64,000 nt of DNA from IOR16 sp963521065 (GCA_963521065.1 CAUQTI010000004.1:62001-126000); one strand, 5' to 3'. Positions 8,571-16,606 are shown, numbered from the stretch's first letter. A program made the numbers and translations. Notes: generated by a model not told the origin, from the letters alone.

Positions 8571-9782
8571 TTATTTTTTCCCTAGGTATTTCTTGTATTT
8601 AAAGTGATGCCCAAGTAAGTTTTTATATAGTTTTAATTTCCTTTTAAATCCCTGATCCGGCCCATAAAACAAAGGATTCACCGCTTTCCCGGATTTTAAA
8701 AGCTGCTTCATTTTGTCCTTGTATTCCTGTGGTTTGATGTACGTATAAGCAACCTGCTTGGGAACCACCCACCAAAGCGATTCCTTTGTTACTGCATGAA
8801 ACTCCAAATTCTGCTCAAAAACACAGTCTTCTGTTACAAGCTTTGCTATATTTTCTCCCGCTCCGGTTACATAGTAGTTGCTTCTGCCCTGCCTCGTATT
8901 AATCTCAAAAACTTTATATTTACCGTCTCTTTGGTCGTATTTGATATCAAAATTCGAAAAGCCGATATACTGCATTTCCTCTAGTAATGTTCGAAGCTTA
9001 TTCTCCAAGCTTTCATTATGCTCTGTTATAATAACTGCATGATTTCCAAGGCCGTGCGGTGTATGCTCTTCCAAAAGAACATGTCCTAAGCACATCATTT
9101 TTACCTTGCCATGCCTGTCCGAATAATTTGTCAAAACACGCATATACGTATCGTCACCCGGTATAAAATCTTGGATAATCATGGAATCGGTATAACCCGC
9201 ACCGTAAACATCACGGAGAATCTCAAGTAATTCTTCGTGATTCTCTGCTTTGTATACTTTCTTTTGGGTTGCAAACGAATGACGCCAATACTCGATTCCG
9301 TTTGACGGTTTTACGATATAAGGCGCTTCAAACGGAAGCTCAAAATTCATCCCGTCCTGTGGATGGTGTACAAAGGTATTTGGATAATCAACCCCCGTAC
9401 GTTCACACATTTCATAAAATTTTTCTTTATGAATCAGATCATTCATGAGTGCAATCTCAATATACGGTGCAATTACATTCTCTGCAAATCTCTTTTTATT
9501 TTCACTTGCAAGCTGTACATAGCTGTCACCGCACCCAAGTAAAAGAATTTTTTTCTCTGCATGTCTTTTCGCAAAATCATTTACCAAGCGCAAAAAAGTT
9601 TCCTGTTCATCCGCTTTTTCATTTGCTGTATAATGAATAATTTTACTGTCGAAACAAGGTCCCGTACTGTACTTTCCATAAACATAACATTTCACGCCGT
9701 ACGCTTCGTGAAATGCTCTTGCTACACTGTATACATTAATATCACCTGCAAAAAGCAAGGGAATAAACGATTTTTCTTCCAT
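8571..9782 (-). CDS. ATP-grasp carboxylate-amine ligase, D-aspartate-ligase-like
   Basis: 403 residues. The N-terminal FIPLLFAGDINVYSVARAFHE segment and the central ATP-grasp core resemble the carboxylate-amine ligase group that contains D-aspartate ligase of enterococci. Core features include YIVKPSNG at about 154-161, MIIQDFIPGDDTYMRVLT, and the metal-binding FEINTRQGRSNYY near the end of the core. The basic C-terminus (KRKLKLYKNLLGHHFKYKKYLGKK) may contact membranes or nucleic acid. These enzymes join an amino acid to a carboxylate or amine through an acyl-phosphate. Its own extended -10 promoter lies upstream and the MurE-like gene follows on the same strand. The substrate is not readable from the sequence. 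Confidence 0.75.
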   Translation of the reverse strand: MEEKSFIPLLFAGDINVYSVARAFHEAYGVKCYVYGKYSTGPCFDSKIIHYTANEKADEQETFLRLVNDFAKRHAEKKILLLGCGDSYVQLASENKKRFAENVIAPYIEIALMNDLIHKEKFYEMCERTGVDYPNTFVHHPQDGMNFELPFEAPYIVKPSNGIEYWRHSFATQKKVYKAENHEELLEILRDVYGAGYTDSMIIQDFIPGDDTYMRVLTNYSDRHGKVKMMCLGHVLLEEHTPHGLGNHAVIITEHNESLENKLRTLLEEMQYIGFSNFDIKYDQRDGKYKVFEINTRQGRSNYYVTGAGENIAKLVTEDCVFEQNLEFHAVTKESLWWVVPKQVAYTYIKPQEYKDKMKQLLKSGKAVNPLFYGPDQGFKRKLKLYKNLLGHHFKYKKYLGKK

Positions 9783-9841
9783 GACTCAGCCTCCGCTACC
9801 ATTTGTTTTCATTTTTATTTTCTCTATTTATTCTATTTTTT

Positions 9842-9850
9842 AGTATACCA
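9842..9850 (-). promoter_or_regulatory. extended -10 promoter of the ATP-grasp gene
   Basis: The minus strand reads TGGTATACT (9850-9842), a good extended -10 element, 60 bases before the ATG at 9782. No convincing -35 is present, as is usual for extended -10 promoters. Confidence 0.5.
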
Positions 9851-9956
9851 TAAATAGGATAAAATTCTTCATAAAATGCTGTCTATCCTCATATTTTCTA
9901 ATAAAATAAAGTAATGTCCCTGTAAATAACAGAAAATACTCGTTCTCACAATATGC

Positions 9957-9987
9957 AAAAAAGGCTTGGTAATTTTCCAAGCCTTTT
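9957..9987 (-). terminator. intrinsic terminator of pyrG
   Basis: A stem of 11 bp, AAAAGGCTTGG with CCAAGCCTTTT, has a 7-base AT-rich loop. It is followed on the minus strand by a run of T. It could also act on the plus strand, but no plus-strand gene ends here. Confidence 0.85.
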
Positions 9988-10056
9988 AAAAGGAGCTTTC
10001 AAAGTACTGCAGTAAATGGTGCCGTAATTGCGTATTCTCCGATTCTTGATTTGCTC

Positions 10057-11658
10057 TTATCCTTTTATTTTCTCAGCAGATTTCACAAATTCTAAAAAAA
10101 GAGGATGTGCTTTATTGGGGCGGCTTTTAAATTCCGGATGAAATTGAACGCCGACAAAAAAATCGTTTTTAGGATATTCAACAACTTCTACAATGTGATC
10201 GTCCGGAGAAGTCCCACTGACGAGCAGTCCATTTTTTTGCATTTCGTCTCTAAAAGTATTGTTGAATTCGTATCGGTGCCGATGCCGCTCGGTAGTCTCC
10301 TCTGCACCGTAAACGCGTTTCATAATACTTCCCTTTACAATTTTACAAGGATAGCTTCCAAGTCGCATCGTTCCGCCCTTTTTTATATTTCCATCCTGCC
10401 CCTGCATAAAATCAATTACAAGCGTTTCTTTCTTTTGCGCAAATTCTCTGGAAGTTGCATCTGCAATTCCACAGACATTTCTTGCAAATTCAATGACAGC
10501 AATCTGCATTCCAAGGCAAATCCCGAAATAAGGGATGTTATTTTCACGTGCAAACTTGCAGGCTCTTATCTTTCCTTCAATTCCCCGGTCTCCGAAGCCG
10601 CCCGGCACCAAAATGCCCTGACAGCGCTTTAAAAAACGCTGTGCAGCTTCATCTGAGATGAGTTCTTCACTGTCCACCCAATGAAAGGCTACTTTTACCC
10701 CCGCCTCATAGCCCGCGTGTGACAATGCCTCTGCAACCGACAAATACGCATCTTTAAGCCGAACATATTTCCCCACGATTGCAATGGAAACTTCTTTCGT
10801 GCATGCACGCATCCTTAAGAGCATGTTCTGCCACTGCGTCAAATCCGGCTCCGGCGTTTTCAGATTCAGAGCACGGCAGACCACGCGATCCAACCCATTT
10901 TCATGCAGCATCACCGGTGCTTCGTATAAATTGGAAACCGTATCATTCTCAATCACGCAATCCAGCGTGACATCACAAAACAAGGAAATTTTCTGCTTAA
11001 TGCTCTCATCTATTTTCGCATCGGATCTTGTAACAATGACGTCCGGCGTGATTCCCATCGAGCGCAGCTCCTTAACCGAATGCTGGGTTGGTTTTGACTT
11101 ATGTTCATTTGAACCCTGAATATAAGGCACCAGTGTCACATGAATAAAAATGCAATTTTCTTTTCCGGCTTCGTTTCGTATCTGACGGATTGCTTCTAAA
11201 AAGGGCTGGCTTTCAATATCACCAATCGTCCCTCCGATTTCTGTAATTACAACATCGGCATCCGTCTTTTGGGAAACGCCGTAAATAAATTCCTTTATTT
11301 CGTTCGTGATATGCGGAATAACCTGTACGGTTTCTCCCAAATATTCACCGTTTCTTTCTTTATTTAAAACGTTCCAGTACACCTTACCTGTGGTAAGGTT
11401 GGAAAGCTTATTCAGGTTTTCATCGATAAAACGCTCATAATGTCCTAAATCCAAATCTGTTTCTGCACCATCCTCGGTGACGAACACCTCTCCGTGCTGA
11501 AAAGGGTTTATTGTACCCGGGTCTACATTAATATACGGGTCCAGCTTCTGCGCTGCGACCTTTAGGCCTCTTTCTTTCAGTAATCTTCCTAATGATGCGG
11601 CTGTAATTCCTTTTCCCAAGCCGGAAACGACGCCTCCGGTGACAAATATATATTTCAT
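10057..11658 (-). CDS. pyrG: CTP synthase
   Basis: 533 residues from ATG at 11658, which begins MKYIFVTGGVVSGLGKG as in all CTP synthases. An upstream TTG would overlap the regulator and is unlikely. The enzyme aminates UTP to CTP using glutamine. The N-terminal synthetase domain carries the P-loop-like GGVVSGLGKG, KLDPYINVDPGTINPF and EIGGTIGDIES. The C-terminal class I amidotransferase domain has the nucleophile in GICLGMQ and the His/Glu pair in FHPEF. It follows the ANTAR regulator by 25 bases and glnA before that, so the glutamine maker and a major glutamine user appear to share a transcript. Confidence 0.95.
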   Translation of the reverse strand: MKYIFVTGGVVSGLGKGITAASLGRLLKERGLKVAAQKLDPYINVDPGTINPFQHGEVFVTEDGAETDLDLGHYERFIDENLNKLSNLTTGKVYWNVLNKERNGEYLGETVQVIPHITNEIKEFIYGVSQKTDADVVITEIGGTIGDIESQPFLEAIRQIRNEAGKENCIFIHVTLVPYIQGSNEHKSKPTQHSVKELRSMGITPDVIVTRSDAKIDESIKQKISLFCDVTLDCVIENDTVSNLYEAPVMLHENGLDRVVCRALNLKTPEPDLTQWQNMLLRMRACTKEVSIAIVGKYVRLKDAYLSVAEALSHAGYEAGVKVAFHWVDSEELISDEAAQRFLKRCQGILVPGGFGDRGIEGKIRACKFARENNIPYFGICLGMQIAVIEFARNVCGIADATSREFAQKKETLVIDFMQGQDGNIKKGGTMRLGSYPCKIVKGSIMKRVYGAEETTERHRHRYEFNNTFRDEMQKNGLLVSGTSPDDHIVEVVEYPKNDFFVGVQFHPEFKSRPNKAHPLFLEFVKSAEKIKG

Positions 11659-11683
11659 TCTCGTGTTCCCTTCTTTATAACCA

Positions 11684-12253
11684 TTAAGATTCAAAGGTTT
11701 TTAAAATCCGCTCTGCGACCGCTCTCTTCGTCAGTCTTCGATCCATCGCCTGTTTTTCAATGTATTTATGTGCCTCTGCTTCACTCATTTTCATGCGCTC
11801 AATGAGCAGGCATTTTGCTCTGGTAATCATCCGCATATCCTCAATACTCTGTACCAGCTTTTTATTTTCTGTTTTTAAGCTGCACAGACGATTGTATACA
11901 GCACCTGCCATTCTTAAAACACTCCAAAATCCGTCTTTGTCTACCGCTCTTTCTACAATAAAAATGCCGTTCATTTCCGCCTGCTGTGCGAGCACATCGA
12001 GTAGTTCGCTTTTTACAATTAAAATGACTTGTGTAATGCTGTCTGCTACAATATCCATTGCAAGACCCTCTCCAAATTCATCCGGCAAAGGCGTGTGGAT
12101 AATGCATAAATCAAAACTCCGCTCCAACAAGAGGCGTCTGGCTTCTCCTCCATTTTCTAAAACGGCAATTTCAGAGTAAAAAGCATGACGAAGCAGTTCT
12201 AAAACATCGGGTATTTTATTTTTGGGACTCGATACGATCAGAACCCGTTCCAT
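11684..12253 (-). CDS. ANTAR-domain antitermination regulator (NitR-like)
   Basis: 189 residues from ATG at 12253, chosen because AGAAGGAGT lies 9 bases upstream; a TTG at 12286 would put that site inside the gene. The N-terminal 120 residues form a receiver-like fold (RVLIVSSPKNK, FDLCIIHTPLPD). The C-terminal ANTAR RNA-binding domain (about 130-187) has RAKCLLIERMKMSEAEAHKYI and the terminal KRAVAERIL. ANTAR proteins bind paired RNA hairpins with hexanucleotide loops and stop terminator formation. A related gene, nitR, follows glnA in Clostridium saccharobutylicum. The position right behind glnA here and the hairpin in the glnA leader fit the same role. Confidence 0.88.
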   Translation of the reverse strand: MERVLIVSSPKNKIPDVLELLRHAFYSEIAVLENGGEARRLLLERSFDLCIIHTPLPDEFGEGLAMDIVADSITQVILIVKSELLDVLAQQAEMNGIFIVERAVDKDGFWSVLRMAGAVYNRLCSLKTENKKLVQSIEDMRMITRAKCLLIERMKMSEAEAHKYIEKQAMDRRLTKRAVAERILKTFES

Positions 12254-12292
12254 AAGATCATCACTCCTTCTTGAATTCCTCTGCAATAAGGT

Positions 12293-13609
12293 CTACAGCA
12301 CTTTAAAATACCGTTCAAAATAAAAATGATTCTTATCGGATTCCAAAAACTCTTGATATTCTTTTTCTTTCATTGAAGCATATTTTTCGGACAATTGCTC
12401 TCCCAGCACTTTTTTCACAAAATCACTGTCTCTCATTTTTTTCAGTGCGGACTCCATATCTGCAGGCAGTTTTGAAAGGCCCTCCAAGATTTCCGCTTCT
12501 GCCTTATATAAATTCAAATCCAGCGGCTCTCTCAATTTATAATCCGCCTCTATCCCATCCAAGCCTGCATGTAGAATCAACGCGAATGTAAGATATGGGT
12601 TTACTGCCGGATCTGGTGAACGCAGCTCCATACGTGTTTTTTCTCCGCTTTCCGCCGGTATACGCACCAACTGCGAGCGGTTTTGATGAGACCAAGATAT
12701 ATATTTAGGTGCCTCAAAATGCCCCAGGCGGTCATAAGAATTTACATTTGAGTTCAAGAAGGCGGATATCTCCCCTGTCTTTTCTAAAATGCCTTCAATA
12801 AAGCCGTTTACAATCGCTCCATATTCTCCACGCTCATCGCAAAAAATATTGAATCCATCCTTGGCGAGTGACAGGTTGATGTGAAGGCCGCTTCCACTTT
12901 TATCAGGGATCGGCTTTGGCATAAAGGAAGCGTAAAGCCCATTCTTCGCCGCAATCGCCTTTATTACTGATTTGTAAGTCAAAAAATTATCTGCAGCAGT
13001 TAACGCATCACTGTACTTAAAGTCAATTTCATTCTGTCCCGGTCCCTGTTCATGGTGCGACGTCTCTGGCTTAATTCCCATTTCTTCAAGTGTAAGACAG
13101 ATTTCTCGTCTTACGTTTTCTCCTTTGTCTAAGGGGGCGATATCAAAATATCCGCCTTGATCTTGTGTTACCATAATCGGCTCACCATTTTCATCCGTTC
13201 GAAAAAGATAAAATTCGCATTCTGCTCCGATTAAGCAAAGATATCCCATTTCTCTGCATCTTCGCATCGCTTTTTTTAAAATGTTTCTCGTATCGAAACT
13301 ATATTCTGACCCATCCGGATTTTTTATTTCACAGAGGAATTTTGCAACTCTTCCCCGTTGCGGCCTCCAGGGAAGAATACTCAGGGTAGAGGCATCCGGA
13401 AAGAGAAATAGGTCTGATTTTACCACATCACCATAACCCCTTATGGCCGATGCATCAAAAGAAATGCCGCTTTCAAAGGCACGCTTTAATTCATCCGGCA
13501 TAATGGATATCTGTTTTTCCGTACCAAATAAATCACAAAATGCAAGACGTATAAACTTGACATCGTTCACGTCCACATATTCTAAAATTTCCTGAATTGA
13601 ATAAGACAC
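12293..13609 (-). CDS. glnA: glutamine synthetase, type I
   Basis: 438 residues, the size of the Firmicutes GSI-alpha type. It makes glutamine from glutamate, ammonia and ATP. Active-site segments are visible: GAECEFYLF, the HHEQGPGQNEIDF stretch with metal-binding residues, LHINLSL, NSNVNSYDRL and the RIPAESGEKTRMELRSPDPAVNPYL region. No adenylylation-type tail is present. The start has a GGAGGAGAGC ribosome site. It is the first gene of a glnA-ANTAR-pyrG unit, with a strong promoter about 180 bases upstream and a structured leader. Confidence 0.95.
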   Translation of the reverse strand: MSYSIQEILEYVDVNDVKFIRLAFCDLFGTEKQISIMPDELKRAFESGISFDASAIRGYGDVVKSDLFLFPDASTLSILPWRPQRGRVAKFLCEIKNPDGSEYSFDTRNILKKAMRRCREMGYLCLIGAECEFYLFRTDENGEPIMVTQDQGGYFDIAPLDKGENVRREICLTLEEMGIKPETSHHEQGPGQNEIDFKYSDALTAADNFLTYKSVIKAIAAKNGLYASFMPKPIPDKSGSGLHINLSLAKDGFNIFCDERGEYGAIVNGFIEGILEKTGEISAFLNSNVNSYDRLGHFEAPKYISWSHQNRSQLVRIPAESGEKTRMELRSPDPAVNPYLTFALILHAGLDGIEADYKLREPLDLNLYKAEAEILEGLSKLPADMESALKKMRDSDFVKKVLGEQLSEKYASMKEKEYQEFLESDKNHFYFERYFKVL

Positions 13610-13713
13610 CTGCTCTCCTCCTTTGCCTTTTACTCCATGCTAAAAAGCGATGAATACCAGCGGAAATAAGAAACACTTGAAAAAAAAGAAAAAACGATCA
13701 TCAAATTGTGGTC

Positions 13714-13743
13714 AAAAATTAGAATTAGCCAAAGAGACTAATT
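13714..13743 (-). terminator. weak attenuator-like hairpin in the glnA leader
   Basis: On the glnA transcript, AATTAGTC and GGCTAATT can pair over 8 bp (one G-U) around a 5-base loop and are followed by CTAATTTTTG. The stem is AT-rich, so it is a weak terminator. Its position between the promoter-proximal hexaloop hairpin and the gene fits an antitermination target. Confidence 0.4.
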
Positions 13744-13766
13744 ATATGAATCTGACATCTATTTTG

Positions 13767-13784
13767 ATGAACGCCTTTGTTCAT
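13767..13784 (-). promoter_or_regulatory. candidate ANTAR-binding hairpin at the glnA transcript start
   Basis: The minus strand reads ATGAAC-AAAGGC-GTTCAT: a perfect 6-bp stem closed by a hexanucleotide loop with A at position 1 and G at position 4. This is the conserved rule for ANTAR targets. It begins at the predicted +1. A second hexaloop hairpin, normally present, was not found. Confidence 0.55.
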
Positions 13785-13790
13785 TCTATT

Positions 13791-13819
13791 AGAATAAACA
13801 AAGGATTCTTTCTTGTCAA
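13791..13819 (-). promoter_or_regulatory. sigma-A promoter of glnA; part of the 13610-13973 gap
   Basis: Minus strand TTGACA (13819-13814), a 17-base spacer and TATTCT (13796-13791). The predicted start is near 13784. The 364-base gap between divergent glnA and asnA holds this promoter, the two glnA leader hairpins and, on the plus strand, the asnA attenuator with a weaker possible promoter (TAGACA at 13857-13862, TAAAGT about 17 bases later). Confidence 0.8.
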
Positions 13820-13904
13820 TACCATCTTAAAATAGAGAAAAAAAATTATAAAAAGCTAGACAAAAGTCTTTATTTATGATAAAGTTTTAAATTATTACAG
13901 CAAA

Positions 13905-13938
13905 GGCGCTGCGGACATTAATTCCGCTGCGCTTTTTT
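13905..13938 (+). terminator. terminator hairpin in the asnA leader (attenuator)
   Basis: GCGCTGCGGA pairs with TCCGCTGCGC (one T-T mismatch) around a 7-base loop, followed by TTTTTT. Only plus-strand transcripts can use the T run, and the only gene they can reach is asnA, 36 bases later. It therefore looks like an attenuator rather than the end of another gene. Confidence 0.7.
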
Positions 13939-13973
13939 CTTTTATTTTTATTACTTGGAAAGGAATGACAGCT

Positions 13974-14981
13974 ATGAAACATTTTGCATTACCAAAAGAA
14001 TATAAAAGCGCATTATCTCTCTATGAGACACAAACCGCAATTGGCGTATTAAAGCGAAATTTCGAGGATAGTCTGGCAAAAAATCTGAATCTGAAGAGAG
14101 TCTCTGCTCCGCTCTTTGTCGCCCCTGAAACGGGTTTGAACGACAATTTAAATGGAACAGAGCATCCCGTTGAATTTCAGATTGCGCAAACTGGCAAAAC
14201 AGTGCAGGTCGTTCACTCTTTAGCCAAGTGGAAACGGATGGCACTGCACAAATATGCTTTTCCTTGCGGAGAAGGGCTCTATACTGATATGAATGCCATC
14301 CGGCGAGAAGAAGAAATGGATGCGCTGCATTCCATCTATGTTGATCAATGGGATTGGGAAAAAGTCATTCACGCAGAAGAGCGTACAGCCGACTACTTAA
14401 AAAATACAGTTCAGCGCATTGTCAATTCAATTTGTGATACGAAGCAACTGCTGATGCGCGCTTATCCCCTATTAACAAAAAATCTTTCACGCGACATTCA
14501 TTTTATCACCACGCAGGAGTTGGAAGACCTCTATCCGGATCATACACCAAAAGAACGCGAAGCTCTTTATTTAAAGGAACATAAAACCGTCTTTCTTATG
14601 CAAATAGGCGATACCTTAAACTCTGGGGAGAAGCATGATGGAAGAGCGCCTGACTATGACGACTGGCAGTTAAACGGTGATATTCTGTTTTGGAACGATA
14701 CCTTAGAATCTGCCTTTGAAGTTTCTTCAATGGGCATCCGTGTAGATGAAAAAGCGATGATTCAGCAGCTTGAAAAGTCGGGCTGCAATGACCGCAAAGA
14801 CTTACCGTTTCATAAAATGCTCTTAAATGGTGAGCTTCCCTGCACCATCGGGGGCGGAATCGGACAATCGAGACTCTCTATGCTCCTTCTTGAGAAAGCA
14901 CATATTGGGGAAGTTCAGGTTTCTATCTGGGATGCAGAAACAATCCAGGCTTGTGAAAAGGCAAACATCTCTTTGCTATAA
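13974..14981 (+). CDS. asnA: aspartate-ammonia ligase (AsnA-type asparagine synthetase)
   Basis: 335 residues. The second ATG (13974) is chosen because AAAGGA lies about 9 bases before it and is too close to the ATG at 13965. The enzyme makes asparagine from aspartate, ammonia and ATP and is related to class II aminoacyl-tRNA synthetases. Visible signatures are APLFVAPETGLNDNLNG, VHSLAKWKRMAL, the GLYTDMNAIRREE stretch, YVDQWDWEK and the C-terminal CTIGGGIGQSRLSMLLL. The length is normal. It is divergent from glnA, so ammonia-assimilating genes face each other, and the terminator in its leader implies regulated read-through. Confidence 0.95.
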   Translation: MKHFALPKEYKSALSLYETQTAIGVLKRNFEDSLAKNLNLKRVSAPLFVAPETGLNDNLNGTEHPVEFQIAQTGKTVQVVHSLAKWKRMALHKYAFPCGEGLYTDMNAIRREEEMDALHSIYVDQWDWEKVIHAEERTADYLKNTVQRIVNSICDTKQLLMRAYPLLTKNLSRDIHFITTQELEDLYPDHTPKEREALYLKEHKTVFLMQIGDTLNSGEKHDGRAPDYDDWQLNGDILFWNDTLESAFEVSSMGIRVDEKAMIQQLEKSGCNDRKDLPFHKMLLNGELPCTIGGGIGQSRLSMLLLEKAHIGEVQVSIWDAETIQACEKANISLL

Positions 14982-15039
14982 TTTTTCTCCTGTAAAAATA
15001 CCTTCCATAAAAGTGCTTAGAATCTCCTTGTGAATCCTA

Positions 15040-15069
15040 GGATAATTTGAAATCAAGCTTGAATTATCC
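15040..15069. repeat. 8-bp inverted repeat between asnA and the hemerythrin gene
   Basis: GGATAATT (15040-15047) and AATTATCC (15062-15069) flank a 14-base spacer. There is no T run, so it is a poor terminator. It lies about 60 bases before the hemerythrin start and could be an operator. Confidence 0.4.
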
Positions 15070-15131
15070 CCTCAATAAGGATATACTCAAACTTATAATA
15101 TAAAAATGTAAAACATTAGGAGGTTCGTATC

Positions 15132-15539
15132 ATGGCATTAATGTGGACACAGAATTTAGCAGTTGGTGTTGATTTGATTGACCAACAACACAAGACATGG
15201 TTTGAAAAAGCTGACCAATTGTTTGAGGCCGGGCGGCAAGGAAAAACAAACGAATATATTATGAAGATGTTTGATTTTTTGGATGACTACACAAGAACTC
15301 ATTTCCGCGATGAAGAAAAATATATGCTGAGCATTAATTATCCAGAATATAATACGCAAAAACAGCTGCACACTGCCTTTATTACAAAGCTGGCAGAATT
15401 GCGAAAAGAATATGAGTCCTCCGGCACAAAGATTAGTGCAGTCATCAATTCCAATCAATTTATTTTAGATTGGCTTGTCAACCATATCTCGAAGCAAGAT
15501 AAAAAAATTGGAGAATTTGCAAAGAATCTAAAAAGCTGA
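15132..15539 (+). CDS. bacteriohemerythrin
   Basis: 135 residues, a single hemerythrin domain. These proteins hold a non-heme di-iron centre that binds O2 reversibly and is used by anaerobes for oxygen sensing or scavenging. All expected iron ligands are seen in order: His20 (LIDQQHKTWFE), a central HFRDEEKYM motif with His and Glu, HTAFITKL, and the C-terminal HISKQDKKIG with His and Asp. AGGAGG lies 8 bases before ATG. It is monocistronic, followed by a possible structured RNA and a strong terminator. Confidence 0.93.
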   Translation: MALMWTQNLAVGVDLIDQQHKTWFEKADQLFEAGRQGKTNEYIMKMFDFLDDYTRTHFRDEEKYMLSINYPEYNTQKQLHTAFITKLAELRKEYESSGTKISAVINSNQFILDWLVNHISKQDKKIGEFAKNLKS

Positions 15540-15545
15540 TTAGAA

Positions 15546-15571
15546 ACTGAGGCATTTTACTGAGGCATTTT
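15546..15571. repeat. perfect 13-bp tandem duplication
   Basis: ACTGAGGCATTTT occurs twice back to back (15546-15558 and 15559-15571), directly after the hemerythrin stop codon. It is the same size and kind of event as the duplication at 8526-8551. Confidence 0.9.
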
Positions 15572-15586
15572 GAAGATAACAAACAG

Positions 15587-15666
15587 ATTCTCGCCACGGA
15601 GAATAGAAACGAAATCCCCTGGGGAAAGATTCAAAGATTTCGGCGGGAAATAGATTCTACTGAATC
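15587..15666 (+). other. possible structured 3' RNA after the hemerythrin gene
   Basis: Three hairpins can form here: ATTCTC/GAGAAT (15587-15592 with 15599-15604), CGAAATC/GATTTCG (15610-15616 with 15636-15642) and GATTC/GAATC (15653-15666). It ends 30 bases before a strong terminator. It may be a 3' UTR or a small RNA. It matches no class that I know. Confidence 0.3.
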
Positions 15667-15694
15667 AGTCAAGACAAAGAATGGGTACAAAAAA

Positions 15695-15727
15695 GGAGCT
15701 GAGAATAAAAGCCTCAGCTCCTTTTTC
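15695..15727. terminator. bidirectional intrinsic terminator
   Basis: A perfect 9-bp stem GGAGCTGAG/CTCAGCTCC is flanked by A-run and T-run. It serves the hemerythrin transcript on the plus strand and yaaA on the minus strand. Confidence 0.9.
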
Positions 15728-15817
15728 ATTTGAGATTCATGATTGCTTTTAAGGTATCTTGAATGTCATTCATCCTATTTATTACCTTAACGATTGGCCT
15801 TTTTCCAACTTTGAGGT

Positions 15818-16606
15818 TCAATCAAGAGTGCTCAACGCCCTTTCCATCCTCTTATCTTCTGTCACATCTTTCAAAAATACAAGTTTTTCTTCGCAGGATA
15901 ATGTCTTTTCATAATGGTACCCCAGCCGGTCAAATTGAATGATTCCTGTTACATCTTCAATCTCATTTTCCGCCATGAACCGCACCATCTCTCCTCTCGC
16001 CATCTTTGCATATGTTCCCTTTTCCACAAGGTTTCCATTCTTATATTCGCCAAAGATGCAGGTGACAAATTTAATATCCCCTGACAAGTACGCTTCAATG
16101 CAACGACTGTACTCCTTTGACGCAAGATTTACAATGACATCCGTTTCTTCTTTTAATCTTGTATAAATCTGGTCTGCCCAAAATTCATATAGATTTTTAT
16201 ATCCAGAAAATGCAACCTTTGACTGCATTTCCAATCGATAAGGCACGATCCCATCAAACGGCTTTACCATACCGTAAAATCCTGACAAAATATACAGATG
16301 CGCTTCAATATACTCCCAATGCCGATTTTCAAAGACAGAAGGAGCCATATATTGATACTGTATTCCTTCATAAGAAAGCAGCGCTGGTGTCAAGTTTTTG
16401 TCTAAATCCATCTGCTTGACTCTCTCGTAATTCAGCTTTGCAATCGTATCATTGCATCTCCAAAGCCGCTTTGCTTCTTCATAGCTTAAGCTCTTTAAAT
16501 AGTTCAGCAGACGATGCGTTTCTTCTAAAAATGGCGGCAGTCCCTTTACTCCCAAAGAATCCGTATCCACTCTCATCTTTTTAGCTGGTGAAATTATTAT
16601 TTTCAA
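15818..16606 (-). CDS. yaaA: YaaA-family peroxide stress protein
   Basis: 262 residues of the YaaA/DUF328 family. It opens with the family signature MKIIISPAKKM and includes LSYEEAKRLWRCNDTIAKLN, YEGIQY and the FYGMVKPFDGIVPYRLEM segment. In Escherichia coli YaaA limits intracellular iron and Fenton damage under peroxide stress, and it binds DNA. Length is normal (about 245-260). It is a single gene that converges with the hemerythrin gene, so two oxygen/iron-related genes share a terminator. Co-function is inference only. Confidence 0.92.
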   Translation of the reverse strand: MKIIISPAKKMRVDTDSLGVKGLPPFLEETHRLLNYLKSLSYEEAKRLWRCNDTIAKLNYERVKQMDLDKNLTPALLSYEGIQYQYMAPSVFENRHWEYIEAHLYILSGFYGMVKPFDGIVPYRLEMQSKVAFSGYKNLYEFWADQIYTRLKEETDVIVNLASKEYSRCIEAYLSGDIKFVTCIFGEYKNGNLVEKGTYAKMARGEMVRFMAENEIEDVTGIIQFDRLGYHYEKTLSCEEKLVFLKDVTEDKRMERALSTLD

